Positions 1 through 8,842 of a stretch of DNA of 13,087 nucleotides are shown here, in pieces. The translations under genes and the position numbers were made by a program. Position 1 is the first letter of the stretch. Every line of letters begins with the position of its first letter. The stretch spans positions 1 through 13,087 of the forward strand of contig PBWG01000141.1 of NCBI GenBank assembly GCA_002729115.1, written 5' to 3'. The notes under the pieces are model-generated. The model worked only from the letters and a program-made list of their open reading frames with translations. It did not search any database and was not told the DNA's origin. The stretch comes from Crocinitomicaceae bacterium (GTDB taxonomy: Bacteria; Bacteroidota; Bacteroidia; Flavobacteriales_D; Sanyastnellaceae).

Positions 1-1512
<1,512 letters not shown>

Positions 1513-1536
1513 TTAGAATGTTCAGGGATTGGGGGT

Positions 1537-1812
1537 TCAGAGGATGGCCAAAATGTCGGCTTCCCGCATGATCATGTAGTCCTTGCCTTCGAACTGCAAC
1601 TCGGTGCCCGAGTACTTGCCGTAAAGCACGGTGTCGCCCTCCTTCACTGTGGTGGGCTCGTCTTTCTTGCCTGGCCCCACAGCCACGACGGTGCCGCGCT
1701 GGGGCTTTTCCTTGGCCGAATCCGGAATGATGATTCCGCTTGCGGTCTTTTCTTCTGCGGCTGCGGGCTCGACGAGCACACGGTCAGCCAAAGGTCGAAT
1801 GTTGACAGACAT
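1537..1812 (-). CDS. groS: Co-chaperonin GroES (10 kDa)
   Basis: GroES is the heptameric lid of the GroEL chamber. The 91-residue product has the expected length and begins [20 protein letters not shown]. It shows the mobile loop that docks on GroEL (about residues 17-33, [11 protein letters not shown]), the core [10 protein letters not shown], the [13 protein letters not shown] strand and the C-terminal [12 protein letters not shown]. The reading frame stays open upstream to 2214, but that extension overlaps secG out of frame and is not chaperonin-like; the ATG at 1812 matches the family start. The gene is followed after 24-27 bases by groEL. Upstream lie 199 bp without a gene, holding a strong inverted repeat and a smaller stem-loop, while no CIRCE element (the HrcA operator) is visible. 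Heat-shock control is expected for this operon, but its mechanism cannot be read directly. Confidence 0.98.
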   Translation of the reverse strand: MSVNIRPLADRVLVEPAAAEEKTASGIIIPDSAKEKPQRGTVVAVGPGKKDEPTTVKEGDTVLYGKYSGTELQFEGKDYMIMREADILAIL

Positions 1813-1868
1813 GTTATTGAATTGTTTGGGTTGTTCTGATTGAAGGTGCATGTGCACGCCGACCCAAG

Positions 1869-1890
1869 GGCGATTTCCGTGCCAATCGCC
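1869..1890 (-). promoter_or_regulatory. Small stem-loop in the groES upstream region
   Basis: Seen directly: perfect 7-bp arms GGCGATT and AATCGCC separated by 8 bases, ending about 57 bases before the groES ATG on the minus strand. A second, shorter hairpin (GTGCA-TG-TGCAC, about 1847-1858) lies closer to the gene. If transcription starts upstream of 1890 both would sit in the 5' leader. A role in translation control, for example as a temperature-sensitive structure, is only a guess; short repeats of this size also arise by chance in GC-rich DNA. Confidence 0.3.
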
Positions 1891-1940
1891 GCAGGGCCGC
1901 ATGCCAATGACAAGGATGTCATGTTCTGGGTTCAAAGCAC

Positions 1941-1971
1941 GACACCCTGTCAGCGGGTCTGACAGGGTGTC
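1941..1971. repeat. Perfect 13-bp inverted repeat between secG and groES
   Basis: Seen directly: arms GACACCCTGTCAG (1941-1953) and CTGACAGGGTGTC (1959-1971) with a 5-base spacer CGGGT, every base paired. It lies 40 bases after the secG stop and about 128 bases before the groES ATG, reading leftward. Two roles fit. It could be a transcription terminator for the miaB-secG transcript, but neither strand has a clear T-run after the stem (TGCTTTGAA on the minus strand, ATTCTTGCG on the plus strand). Or it could be an operator for groESL; the inner core TGTCAG-N5-CTGACA has the shape of a dimer-binding site and differs from CIRCE. I cannot decide between them from the sequence. Confidence 0.75.
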
Positions 1972-2011
1972 ATTCTTGCGCCGGGTGGGCGCTTTCCGAT
2001 GTCTCTGGAGG

Positions 2012-2302
2012 TCAATCCGTGGCCTCGATGGGCGCTGCCGTGGGGGCGAAGCTTTCGTCCACACCGACGTCCATCGAGCCGTTGCCGGCGAAGCTTCCCA
2101 CGAGGATGCAGAGCACGAACAACGCCGCCGCCAAGTACCATGTGGCCTTCTCCAAGAAGTTGGTGGTGCGCTGCACGCCGCCGATTTGGCTTGCGCCCTG
2201 GAATCCGTTGGCAAGTCCTCCTCCCTTGGGGTTTTGGACCAAAATCACTGCCCCCAAGAGGAAGCACACAATCAAAATAACGACGGTCAAAAAAGTAGTC
2301 AT
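2012..2302 (-). CDS. secG: Protein translocase subunit SecG
   Basis: SecG is the small, non-essential helper subunit of the SecYEG channel in the inner membrane. The 96-residue product starts [20 protein letters not shown] and has the family's two membrane helices (about residues 3-22 and 54-72) separated by a cytoplasmic loop carrying the diagnostic [13 protein letters not shown] (about 22-34). A polar tail of about 25 residues, rich in Asp, Glu, Ala and Pro, follows. The ATG at 2302 is chosen over an in-frame upstream start at 2356, because that start would overlap the preceding gene and add a non-family peptide. The gene begins 10 bp after the TPR-like gene and is the last member of the tight miaB-to-secG run. 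Its place beside lptE gives the operon a cell-envelope flavour. Confidence 0.95.
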   Translation of the reverse strand: MTTFLTVVILIVCFLLGAVILVQNPKGGGLANGFQGASQIGGVQRTTNFLEKATWYLAAALFVLCILVGSFAGNGSMDVGVDESFAPTAAPIEATD

Positions 2303-2312
2303 GGTCTGAGAT

Positions 2313-3182
2313 TCAAGTGTTGCGCAGCTTTTTGAGCTGGGCCGCAAAATAAACACTTTTTTCCGGGTATTTCAAAGCCAACAGCTTGTAAGCTTTGCGG
2401 GCACGGCCCATTTGGCCCTGCTGGGCGTAGAGTTTGGCCATCGTCTCGGTGACCAAACTCGGGTCTTCCACAAGCCCCTGCTTGGCCCAATCTTCCGTGG
2501 ACTCCAAGGCGTCGCGGACTGGACCCATCTTGACGTCGCCCTTCGCAAGGAACGCGTCAATCAGCGCGGCGGCGCCACGTTCCGCGAGATCGTCTTGGCC
2601 AAACCCCGTCTCCCGCGCGCGCTGCTGCAGCCAACGTCCAAACAACGAGGTCGGGGCCGCTTGGCGGGTCACCTCGGGCACGGGAATGCCCTCTGGCACT
2701 TCCTCCGTCTCCTCTGCGGTCCACTTGGACACTTCATGCTCCAGCGTGGACGCGATGGCGGCCACCATGGCGTCGCGGGCATGCCCCTCCAATTCCTCAG
2801 GGGCCTCCTCCTCAAGAACAGGCTCAGCCGCGATGTCTGCGGCAGGCTCCGGGACAGCGTCCACGTCGTGCCACACCAATTTGACGAGCTCTTCCTCAGA
2901 CACCTCTGGGGCGGCAAGCACCTCTTGGTGAATGTGCTGGGCAGCTTCAACCAGGGCCGGCCCCATCAAAGCCTGGAACAACGCCCTGCGAGAGGGCACG
3001 TGCGCCCCGGCCGCCAGCAAGTCTTCGTTGCGGTTCAAATCCTCGGCCATGTGCGATGCCTTTGCCAACCAAAGCCGAAGAATACCGCTGTAGGGGTACC
3101 GCGCGACCAACGCGCGCAACGCAGGCACGTCGGAGGCGGTTGGTCCTTGCTTGACCCAGGTTTGAAATTGCGCCGCGTTCAT
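2313..3182 (-). CDS. TPR-like protein of unknown function, lptE-secG neighbour
   Basis: A 289-residue protein without signal peptide or membrane helix, so probably cytoplasmic. It has three parts. The N-terminal part (1-90) is helical and contains YPYSGILRLWLAKASH, resembling the start of a family I recall next to lptE in Flavobacteriia. The middle (about 91-175) is acidic and rich in Pro, Ala and Glu, probably a flexible linker. The C-terminal part (about 180-289) contains LIDAFLAKGD and then a TPR-like helical pair, ETMAKLYAQQGQMGRARKAY followed by KLLALKYPEKSVYFAAQLKKL, which looks like the conserved functional core. It starts 6 bp after the lptE stop and ends 10 bp before secG. No enzymatic motif is visible. 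A scaffold or adaptor role in envelope assembly fits the context but is not shown. Confidence 0.85.
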   Translation of the reverse strand: MNAAQFQTWVKQGPTASDVPALRALVARYPYSGILRLWLAKASHMAEDLNRNEDLLAAGAHVPSRRALFQALMGPALVEAAQHIHQEVLAAPEVSEEELVKLVWHDVDAVPEPAADIAAEPVLEEEAPEELEGHARDAMVAAIASTLEHEVSKWTAEETEEVPEGIPVPEVTRQAAPTSLFGRWLQQRARETGFGQDDLAERGAAALIDAFLAKGDVKMGPVRDALESTEDWAKQGLVEDPSLVTETMAKLYAQQGQMGRARKAYKLLALKYPEKSVYFAAQLKKLRNT

Positions 3183-3188
3183 CGAGAA

Positions 3189-3704
3189 TCACCAATTTCC
3201 CAACGTGGCGTTGAACACATCCTGGGAGAGCAACTCCCCAAGCTCTTCGACAATCGCATCTTCTTGAGAAAAAACGTCCTGGTCGCTGGGCACGTCCACA
3301 TAGCGCGTGAAGGAGCGCTCCATGGTCAGGGACGGATCGCGCTCGTTCACGTAATTCAACACGAGCTGGACCGACACGCGGTTGGCGCCGGCCGTTTCGT
3401 CGCCCTGAACATTGATGGGGCGCACTTCCCAAGACACCACTCGGGCGCTGAATTCCAACTCCCCGTCTTCCACCAAGCGCAGCGTGCTTTGACGCTGGAC
3501 CCGGTCACGCAAGGCCTCGGACAAGGTCTGCGCAGCCGTGGCCGACACCAGCGGGTGGGCGGGCTCAAAATCCTGCACCGAGAACGTGGTGGCGCCTGAA
3601 GTTTGGGCGCCGTAGGGCGAGTAGATCCCGCATCCCTGCATTGCCGCCAGGAGCCAAGCCACCCACACAACGTGCAAAACCAAGCGATGGACAGGCCGGC
3701 TCAT
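3189..3704 (-). CDS. lptE: LptE-family lipoprotein for LPS export to the outer membrane
   Basis: LptE is the outer-membrane lipoprotein that plugs the LptD barrel and helps place lipopolysaccharide on the cell surface. The 171-residue product begins with a positively charged stretch and a hydrophobic segment (about 8-22) ending in a lipobox-like MQGC, giving lipidated Cys25. The mature N-terminus GIYSPYGA matches the C-GxYSF/SPxG pattern I associate with Bacteroidota LptE. The rest, including SVQDFEPAHPLVSATAAQTL, RDRVQRQSTLRLVEDGELEF and LNYVNERDPSLTMERSFTRY, fits the alternating beta-strand and helix layout of the LptE fold and its usual length. The ATG overlaps the stop of the sigma-54 activator by 4 bp (ATGA), indicating translational coupling. 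Family assignment is good; it rests on the N-terminal motif, length and context. Confidence 0.88.
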   Translation of the reverse strand: MSRPVHRLVLHVVWVAWLLAAMQGCGIYSPYGAQTSGATTFSVQDFEPAHPLVSATAAQTLSEALRDRVQRQSTLRLVEDGELEFSARVVSWEVRPINVQGDETAGANRVSVQLVLNYVNERDPSLTMERSFTRYVDVPSDQDVFSQEDAIVEELGELLSQDVFNATLGNW

Positions 3705-4933
3705 TTCAGGTCGTATTCCTTGATTTTCCGGTACAGCGTGCGCTCAGAAATGCCCAACTCCTCCGCCGCGTGCTTCCGCTTGTTGCGGTGCTTTTCCAAC
3801 GCACGACGAATCAACTCCCGCTCGGAATCCTGCAAAGAAAGAACCGCCTCTTCCATCGGGACGTGATGCACGTCGTCGTCTGCAGGGTGCCCCGTGTATT
3901 CCGGCAGCGCAGGCAACCCAGCCATCGGCGTGCCGCCGTCTGGGGCCATGTCCTGCTTGAACACGCGTTGCACCAGCTCGGCTTCCTCTTGTCCCCCTTT
4001 CAGCCCGCCGTTTTTGATCATCGACAACACCAACTGCTTGAGGTCGTTCAAGTCCCCTTTCATGTCGAAGAGAACCTTGTACAAGATCTCCCGCTCGTTC
4101 ATGTTGCTCGGGTCGTTGTCGGCATCTACCGCGCTCGGCAACCGGCTGCGGTGCGTTTCAGGCAGGTACCCAAGCAGCGTGTCTGCATCGATGCGTCGCA
4201 CTGTCTCAAGGATGCTCATTTGCTCCGTCACATTTTTCAGTTGACGGATGTTTCCCGGCCATGGGTAGTTGCCCAAAATTTCCACGGCTTCCTCGTCCAA
4301 GCTCAGTGGGGGCATGCGGTATTGCTCGCTGAAGTCGGTGGTGAACTTGCGGAACAGCAAATGGATGTCGCCGGCGCGTTGGCGCAGCGGGGGAAGGTGG
4401 ACCGGGACCTGGCTGAGGCGGTAATACAAATCTTCCCTGAAGCGTCCCCGGTCGATGGCTTCGTCGAAATCCACGTTGGTCGCGGCCACGACGCGGACGT
4501 CGGTTTTTTGGACCTTGGAAGACCCCACTTTCATGAATTCTCCAGTTTCCAGCACCCGAAGGAGTCGGACTTGGGTCGTCAGCGGCAATTCGGCCACCTC
4601 GTCCAGAAAGATGGTGCCCCCATTGGCTTCTTCGAAATAGCCCTTCCGCGTTTCAGTGGCCCCGGTGAAGGCGCCCTTTTCGTGGCCAAACAATTCCGAG
4701 TCGATCGTGCCTTCAGGGATGGCCCCGCAGTTCACGGCCACATAGGGACCGTGCTTCCGGGCGCTGAACTGGTGCACGATGCGCGGCATGACTTCCTTGC
4801 CTGTGCCGCTTTCGCCGAGCACAAGCACACTGATGTCGGTGGCCGCAACCTGGGCGGTTACGTTCAAGGCACGCTCCAGGGCAGGCGCGGTGCCCACAAC
4901 CCCAAACCGGCGTTTCAACGACCCAACGTCCAT
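3701..4933 (-). CDS. Sigma-54-dependent AAA+ transcription activator with Fis-type HTH
   Basis: This protein remodels RNA polymerase bound to sigma-54 using ATP. The 410-residue product has the AAA+ domain near residues 10-240: Walker A GESGTGKE (40-47), the sigma-54 contact loop GAFTGA (87-92), Walker B GTIFLDE (106-112), arginine-finger region RFREDLYYRL (164-173) and the PWPGNIRQLKN motif (about 224-234). A less conserved linker (about 265-360) follows, and a Fis-type helix-turn-helix ends the protein (about 386-410, LGISERTLYRKIKEYDL). There is no receiver, GAF or PAS domain at the N-terminus, so its trigger is unknown; activity may be set by expression level or by a partner. The ATG at 4933 is preferred over an upstream in-frame start at 4993, which lies inside miaB. 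It begins 5 bp after the miaB stop and overlaps lptE by 4 bp. Target promoters cannot be named from this window. Confidence 0.95.
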   Translation of the reverse strand: MDVGSLKRRFGVVGTAPALERALNVTAQVAATDISVLVLGESGTGKEVMPRIVHQFSARKHGPYVAVNCGAIPEGTIDSELFGHEKGAFTGATETRKGYFEEANGGTIFLDEVAELPLTTQVRLLRVLETGEFMKVGSSKVQKTDVRVVAATNVDFDEAIDRGRFREDLYYRLSQVPVHLPPLRQRAGDIHLLFRKFTTDFSEQYRMPPLSLDEEAVEILGNYPWPGNIRQLKNVTEQMSILETVRRIDADTLLGYLPETHRSRLPSAVDADNDPSNMNEREILYKVLFDMKGDLNDLKQLVLSMIKNGGLKGGQEEAELVQRVFKQDMAPDGGTPMAGLPALPEYTGHPADDDVHHVPMEEAVLSLQDSERELIRRALEKHRNKRKHAAEELGISERTLYRKIKEYDLK

Positions 4934-4938
4934 GGCCT

Positions 4939-6378
4939 TCAGCTTTGGGCAGGTTCGTCGGTGACCTCCCCCATCAGCGTCACGGCGGAACAATCCGTGG
5001 TCCGCACGTTCACATATTGACCCGGATTCAAATCGCCTTTCGGGAAGACCACCACGGTGTTGTGGGTGGTGCGGCCGAAGAATTGGTCGTCCCGCTTCTT
5101 GCTTGTGCCCTCGATCAACACGCGATGCACCTGACCCACGAGCGCTTGGGTGCGCTCCTTGCCGTGGACCATTTGACGGGCAATGACTTCCTGCAAACGG
5201 GACCCTTTGAGCTCCTCGGGGATGTCGTCCTCGTATTTGCGCTCGGCCAACGTCTTGGGACGTTCGCTGTACTTGAACATGAAGGCCATGTCGTAGCGCA
5301 CTTCGTCCATCAAAGACAGCGTGGCTTGGTGCTCCTCTTCTGTCTCGCCACAGAAACCCGTGATGATGTCAGTGCTGATCGCGCAATCGGGCATGATGCG
5401 GCGGATGGCGGCGATGCGGTCGAGGTACCATTCGCGGGTGTAGCCTCGGTTCATGCGCTTCAGCATGTCGCTGTGGCCGCTTTGCACTGGAAGGTGAATG
5501 TATTTGCAGATGTTGTCGTGGCGGGACATGGCGTGCAACACGTCGTCCGTCATGTCCTTAGGGTGGGACGTGCTGAACCGAACCCGAAGGTCGGGGTTGA
5601 CCGCCGCCACGAGCTCCAGCAATTCAGCGAAGCGCACCACGGGTTGACCTTTGTCCTTCACCACCCCCTTGTTGTCGATGTTCCACTTGTAGGAGTCCAC
5701 GTTTTGGCCCAACAGCGTCACTTCGCGGTAGCCCTGGTCAAACAACTCCTGAGCCTCCTGCACAATCGACTGCGGATCTCGGCTGCGCTCGCGACCGCGG
5801 GTGAACGGGACCACGCAGAACGAGCACATGTTGTCGCAGCCGCGCATGATGCTGATGAACGCGGTGACGCCGCCTTTGTCGAGGCGGACGGGGCTGATCT
5901 CCGCGTACGTCTCTTCACGCGACAACAGGACGTTGACGGCCTTTTGGCCGCCCTCCACTTGGTCCACCAAGTTGGGCAAGTCCCTGTAGGCGTCGGGGCC
6001 CACGACGAGGTCCACCAACTTCTCCTCCTCGAGCAACTTGTCGCGCAGGCGCTCGGCCATGCACCCCAAGACGCCCACCACAAGGCTGGGGTTCTTCCGC
6101 TTGTTGGCCTTGAAGTGGACCAGGCGGTTGCGCACCCGCTGCTCCGCATTGTCCCGGATGGCGCAGGTGTTCAGCAACACCAAATCAGCGTCGTCCGCTT
6201 CCCGGGTCGTTTGGAAACCCGCGTCGGCCAAGATGCTCGCCACGATTTCACTGTCGCTGAAATTCATTTGACAGCCGTAGCTCTCGAGGTACAATTTCCG
6301 CCCCGACGCGCCCGGCCCTTGGACCACAGTCGCTTCTCCTTGTCTCGTTTCCTCCAAGGGTTGATGTCCTTCTCGCAT
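4939..6378 (-). CDS. miaB: tRNA-2-methylthio-N6-dimethylallyladenosine synthase MiaB
   Basis: MiaB is a radical-SAM methylthiotransferase that adds the methylthio group to i6A37 of tRNAs reading UNN codons. The 479-residue product shows the UPF0004 domain with three cluster cysteines (Cys36 in [13 protein letters not shown], Cys72 in [11 protein letters not shown], Cys106 in VLGCMAER). The radical-SAM motif Cys181-x3-Cys185-x2-Cys188 follows in [20 protein letters not shown], which is the MiaB-type signature. A C-terminal TRAM domain covers about residues 400-472. The ATG at 6378 is chosen because a Bacteroidota -7 box lies only 5-12 bases upstream; an in-frame TTG at 6402 would be upstream of that box. 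It heads the leftward five-gene run and is divergent from topA. The N-terminus before the first domain (about 27 residues) is not conserved-looking. Identification is secure. Confidence 0.97.
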   Translation of the reverse strand: MREGHQPLEETRQGEATVVQGPGASGRKLYLESYGCQMNFSDSEIVASILADAGFQTTREADDADLVLLNTCAIRDNAEQRVRNRLVHFKANKRKNPSLVVGVLGCMAERLRDKLLEEEKLVDLVVGPDAYRDLPNLVDQVEGGQKAVNVLLSREETYAEISPVRLDKGGVTAFISIMRGCDNMCSFCVVPFTRGRERSRDPQSIVQEAQELFDQGYREVTLLGQNVDSYKWNIDNKGVVKDKGQPVVRFAELLELVAAVNPDLRVRFSTSHPKDMTDDVLHAMSRHDNICKYIHLPVQSGHSDMLKRMNRGYTREWYLDRIAAIRRIMPDCAISTDIITGFCGETEEEHQATLSLMDEVRYDMAFMFKYSERPKTLAERKYEDDIPEELKGSRLQEVIARQMVHGKERTQALVGQVHRVLIEGTSKKRDDQFFGRTTHNTVVVFPKGDLNPGQYVNVRTTDCSAVTLMGEVTDEPAQS

Positions 6379-6382
6379 GGTG

Positions 6383-6390
6383 CAAATGTA
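6383..6390 (-). promoter_or_regulatory. Bacteroidota-type -7 promoter box for miaB, leaderless spacing
   Basis: On the minus strand the bases read TACATTTG, a full match to the Bacteroidota -7 consensus TAnnTTTG. The box ends 4 bases before the ATG at 6378. Because this element is centred about 7 bases before the transcription start, the transcript would begin at or within a base or two of the start codon, giving a leaderless mRNA. A matching -33 element (TTTG or TTG about 19-21 bases upstream) is not clear; that position reads GGGGTG. The match and position are seen; promoter activity is inferred. Confidence 0.6.
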
Positions 6391-6408
6391 CACCACTGCC
6401 AAATTGTC

Positions 6409-6422
6409 ACCCCTTTAGGGGT
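6409..6422. repeat. 14-bp palindrome in the miaB-topA divergent region
   Basis: Seen directly: ACCCCT-TT-AGGGGT, fully self-complementary apart from the 2-base centre. It lies about 30-43 bases upstream of the predicted miaB transcription start and about 87-100 bases upstream of the topA ATG. This is where an operator shared by two divergent genes could sit, and it overlaps the place where the missing miaB -33 element would be. Chance occurrence is possible for a sequence this short. Confidence 0.4.
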
Positions 6423-6481
6423 ACCCTCAGGATGCGTGTTGTTTGGGGTCCCATGCGAACGATTCTCTCCGAAAGTTGTCT

Positions 6482-6489
6482 TTAATTTG
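6482..6489 (+). promoter_or_regulatory. Candidate -7 promoter box for topA
   Basis: The sequence TTAATTTG matches the Bacteroidota -7 consensus TAnnTTTG at five of six fixed positions (T instead of A at the second). It lies 19 bases before the topA ATG at 6509, which would leave a leader of about 15 bases. No good -33 element is seen at the right distance. The position in a divergent gap, where topA must have its own promoter nearby, is the main support. Confidence 0.4.
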
Positions 6490-6508
6490 CCCGCCCAAAC
6501 CCACCTCC

Positions 6509-8827
6509 ATGGCCAAAAACCTCGTCATTGTAGAGTCGCCCGCCAAGGCGAAAACCATTGAAGGCTACCTCGGCAAAGACTTCGTGGTGAAGTCGTCCAT
6601 GGGGCACATTCGCGACTTGGCCAAGGGCAACGAAAGCGTCGACATCGAAAACGATTTCGCGCCGAAGTACGAGGTCAGCGCCTCCAGCAAAAAGGTGGTG
6701 ACCGAGCTGAAATCTATGGCGAAAAAGGCCGAGATGGTGTGGCTCGCGACGGATGAGGACCGGGAAGGAGAGGCCATCAGCTGGCACCTCATGGAGGCGC
6801 TCGGATTGCAAGCAGAGCAGACCAAGCGCATCGTGTTTTCCGAGATCACCAAGCCCGCCATCCTGAAGGCCATTGAATCGCCACGGCAAGTGGACATCGA
6901 TTTGGTGAACGCCCAGCAGGCGCGACGCATCTTGGACCGCCTTGTGGGATTCGACTTGAGCCCGGTGTTGTGGCGCAAGGTCAGGCCCAAATTGAGCGCG
7001 GGTCGGGTGCAAAGCGTGGGGGTTCGCATCATCGTGGACCGCGAGCGGGAAATTGACGCCCACACGGCTGAATCCACCTTCCGTATCGTGGGCCACTTTG
7101 GCACCGGCAAATCGGCGGTGAAGGCGACGTGCGACAAGACGTTCAAAACCGAGGAAGACGCGCAGGCCTTCTTGGCGGCTTGCCAAGGGGCCAGCCACAC
7201 CGTCTCGTCCATCGAGACCAAGCCGTCCACGAAGAAACCGGCCGCGCCATTCACAACCTCCACCTTGCAGCAAGAAGCGTCCCGGAAGCTAGGCTTCAGC
7301 GTGTCGCGCACCATGGGGGTCGCGCAGCGTCTGTACGAGGCCGGTCGCATCACTTACATGCGTACCGACTCGACCAACTTGAGCGACTTGGCGCTTGAAG
7401 CCGCGGAGAAGCAAATCACCAAGACGTTTGGCGCCGAGTACGCTGAAACCCGCTCCTTTGCCTCCAAATCCAAGGGAGCGCAAGAAGCGCACGAAGCCAT
7501 CCGACCCACCGATTTGTCCGCCGCGTCTGTGGATGCGTCGCGTGAGGAGCAGAGGTTGTATGACCTCATTTACAAGCGCACGTTGGCTTCCCAAATGGCC
7601 AACGCCAAGCTCGACAAGACGGTGGCCAAAATTTCCGTGTCCAGCCGCGAGGAATGGTTCGTCGCACGAGGCGAGGTCATCACCTTCGAAGGCTTCTTGA
7701 AGTTGTACCTGGAAGGCACCGACGACGAAGATGGGGTGGACGAAACGACCAAGGACATGCTTCCTGCCATGACCGAAGGTCAGGACTTGACCCGTGACGC
7801 CATTGTTGCCACACAGCGGTTCAGCAAGCACCCCCCGCGTTACACGGAAGCAAGTTTGGTGAAGCGCCTCGAGGAATTGGGCATTGGCCGACCTTCCACC
7901 TACGCCTCCACCATCGACGTCATGCAAAAGCGCGGCTACGTGTTGAAAGAGGACCGCGACGGGGTCAAGCGGGAATACCGCGTGCTGACCTTGAACGGCG
8001 AAGGACTCCAAGCCGCTTCAGAAGAAGAAAACGCGGGTCAAGAACGCGGCAAGCTCTTCCCCACCGACATCGGACTGGTGGTGAACGACTTCTTGCTCGA
8101 GCACTTCCCCAACATCCTCGACTACAACTTCACGGCAGACGTGGAGACTGAATTCGACGTCATCGCGCAAGGCCAACTGGACTGGCGCGCCATGCTCAAG
8201 CGCTTCTACCAACCTTTCAAGGTGACTGTGGAAGACACCATGGAAAACGCCGAACGGGCCTCTGGCGAGCGCATCCTTGGCGTCCACCCTGAATCCGGGG
8301 CGCAAATCCTGTGTCGCATTGGCCGCTACGGCCCCATGGCCCAGATCGGCGGCCCAGACGACGAGGAAAAACAATTTGCCTCACTTCTGCCCGGCCAAAG
8401 CATCGAGACCCTCACTCTGGAGGAAGCCCTGGACCTGTTCAAGCTGCCTCGCACCTTGGGCGAACACGACGGCAAGAAAGTGACGGCGGCCATCGGTCGG
8501 TTTGGCCCCTACGTGCGCTACGACGGCAAGTTTGTGTCGCTGAAAGCGGCCGAAGGAGACGACCCTTACACCGTCACGTTGGAGCGTGCGATGGAGTTGA
8601 TCCAAGCCAAGTTGGAGGCCGACGCCAAAGCCTTGATCAAGGTGTTTGAGGAAGACGACACCGTCCGGGTGCTCAACGGACGTTACGGCCCTTACATCAA
8701 GGCTGGACGCGTCAACGCGACCATTCCCAAGGACGAAGAACCCAGCGGAGTGACCTGGGAGCGCGCCCAGGAATTGATCGAAGAGGCCAAGAAGCGCCCC
8801 AAGCGCGGCCGCCGCAAGAAATCCTGA
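6509..8827 (+). CDS. topA: DNA topoisomerase I (type IA)
   Basis: TopA relaxes negative supercoils by cutting and passing one strand. The 772-residue product starts MAKNLVIVESPAKAKTIEGY, the opening of the TOPRIM domain, with Glu9 and the acidic metal-binding cluster DEDREGE (82-88). The central domain holds the active-site motif RITYMRTDST with the nucleophile Tyr283. Further conserved blocks are YTEASLVKRLEELGIGRPSTYAS and FPTDIGLVVNDFLLEHF. The C-terminus lacks the zinc fingers of E. coli TopA. It carries three repeats built around RYGPMAQIG (about 605), RFGPYVRYDG (about 663) and RYGPYIKAGR (about 724), the Topo_C_rpt type, then a very basic tail rich in Lys and Arg. The ATG at 6509 is taken because an in-frame ATG at 6443 adds 22 residues of non-family sequence ahead of the universal MAKNLVIVESPAKA start. 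Identification is secure. Confidence 0.98.
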   Translation: MAKNLVIVESPAKAKTIEGYLGKDFVVKSSMGHIRDLAKGNESVDIENDFAPKYEVSASSKKVVTELKSMAKKAEMVWLATDEDREGEAISWHLMEALGLQAEQTKRIVFSEITKPAILKAIESPRQVDIDLVNAQQARRILDRLVGFDLSPVLWRKVRPKLSAGRVQSVGVRIIVDREREIDAHTAESTFRIVGHFGTGKSAVKATCDKTFKTEEDAQAFLAACQGASHTVSSIETKPSTKKPAAPFTTSTLQQEASRKLGFSVSRTMGVAQRLYEAGRITYMRTDSTNLSDLALEAAEKQITKTFGAEYAETRSFASKSKGAQEAHEAIRPTDLSAASVDASREEQRLYDLIYKRTLASQMANAKLDKTVAKISVSSREEWFVARGEVITFEGFLKLYLEGTDDEDGVDETTKDMLPAMTEGQDLTRDAIVATQRFSKHPPRYTEASLVKRLEELGIGRPSTYASTIDVMQKRGYVLKEDRDGVKREYRVLTLNGEGLQAASEEENAGQERGKLFPTDIGLVVNDFLLEHFPNILDYNFTADVETEFDVIAQGQLDWRAMLKRFYQPFKVTVEDTMENAERASGERILGVHPESGAQILCRIGRYGPMAQIGGPDDEEKQFASLLPGQSIETLTLEEALDLFKLPRTLGEHDGKKVTAAIGRFGPYVRYDGKFVSLKAAEGDDPYTVTLERAMELIQAKLEADAKALIKVFEEDDTVRVLNGRYGPYIKAGRVNATIPKDEEPSGVTWERAQELIEEAKKRPKRGRRKKS

Positions 8828-8842
8828 CACCCACGCCAGGCT

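Noticed and set aside
1813..2011. CIRCE operator for HrcA before groES
   Set aside because: I looked for TTAGCACTC-N9-GAGTGCTAA and found no match; the inverted repeat present has an unrelated sequence.
1537..2214. 225-codon version of groES starting at 2214
   Set aside because: The added N-terminus overlaps secG in another frame and is not chaperonin-like; the ATG at 1812 gives a 91-residue GroES of normal length.
2412..3599. 395-codon plus-strand open frame opposite the TPR-like gene and lptE
   Set aside because: It crosses a gene boundary of the well-supported operon and is Arg/His/Gly-rich without motifs.
3641..5020. 459-codon plus-strand open frame opposite lptE and the sigma-54 activator
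   Set aside because: It runs across two real genes on the other strand, has shadow-type composition and no family features.
4945..6561. 538-codon plus-strand open frame opposite miaB
   Set aside because: It is antisense to the clearly conserved miaB, rich in His, Val and Ala as expected for a shadow frame in GC-rich DNA, and shows no recognisable motif.
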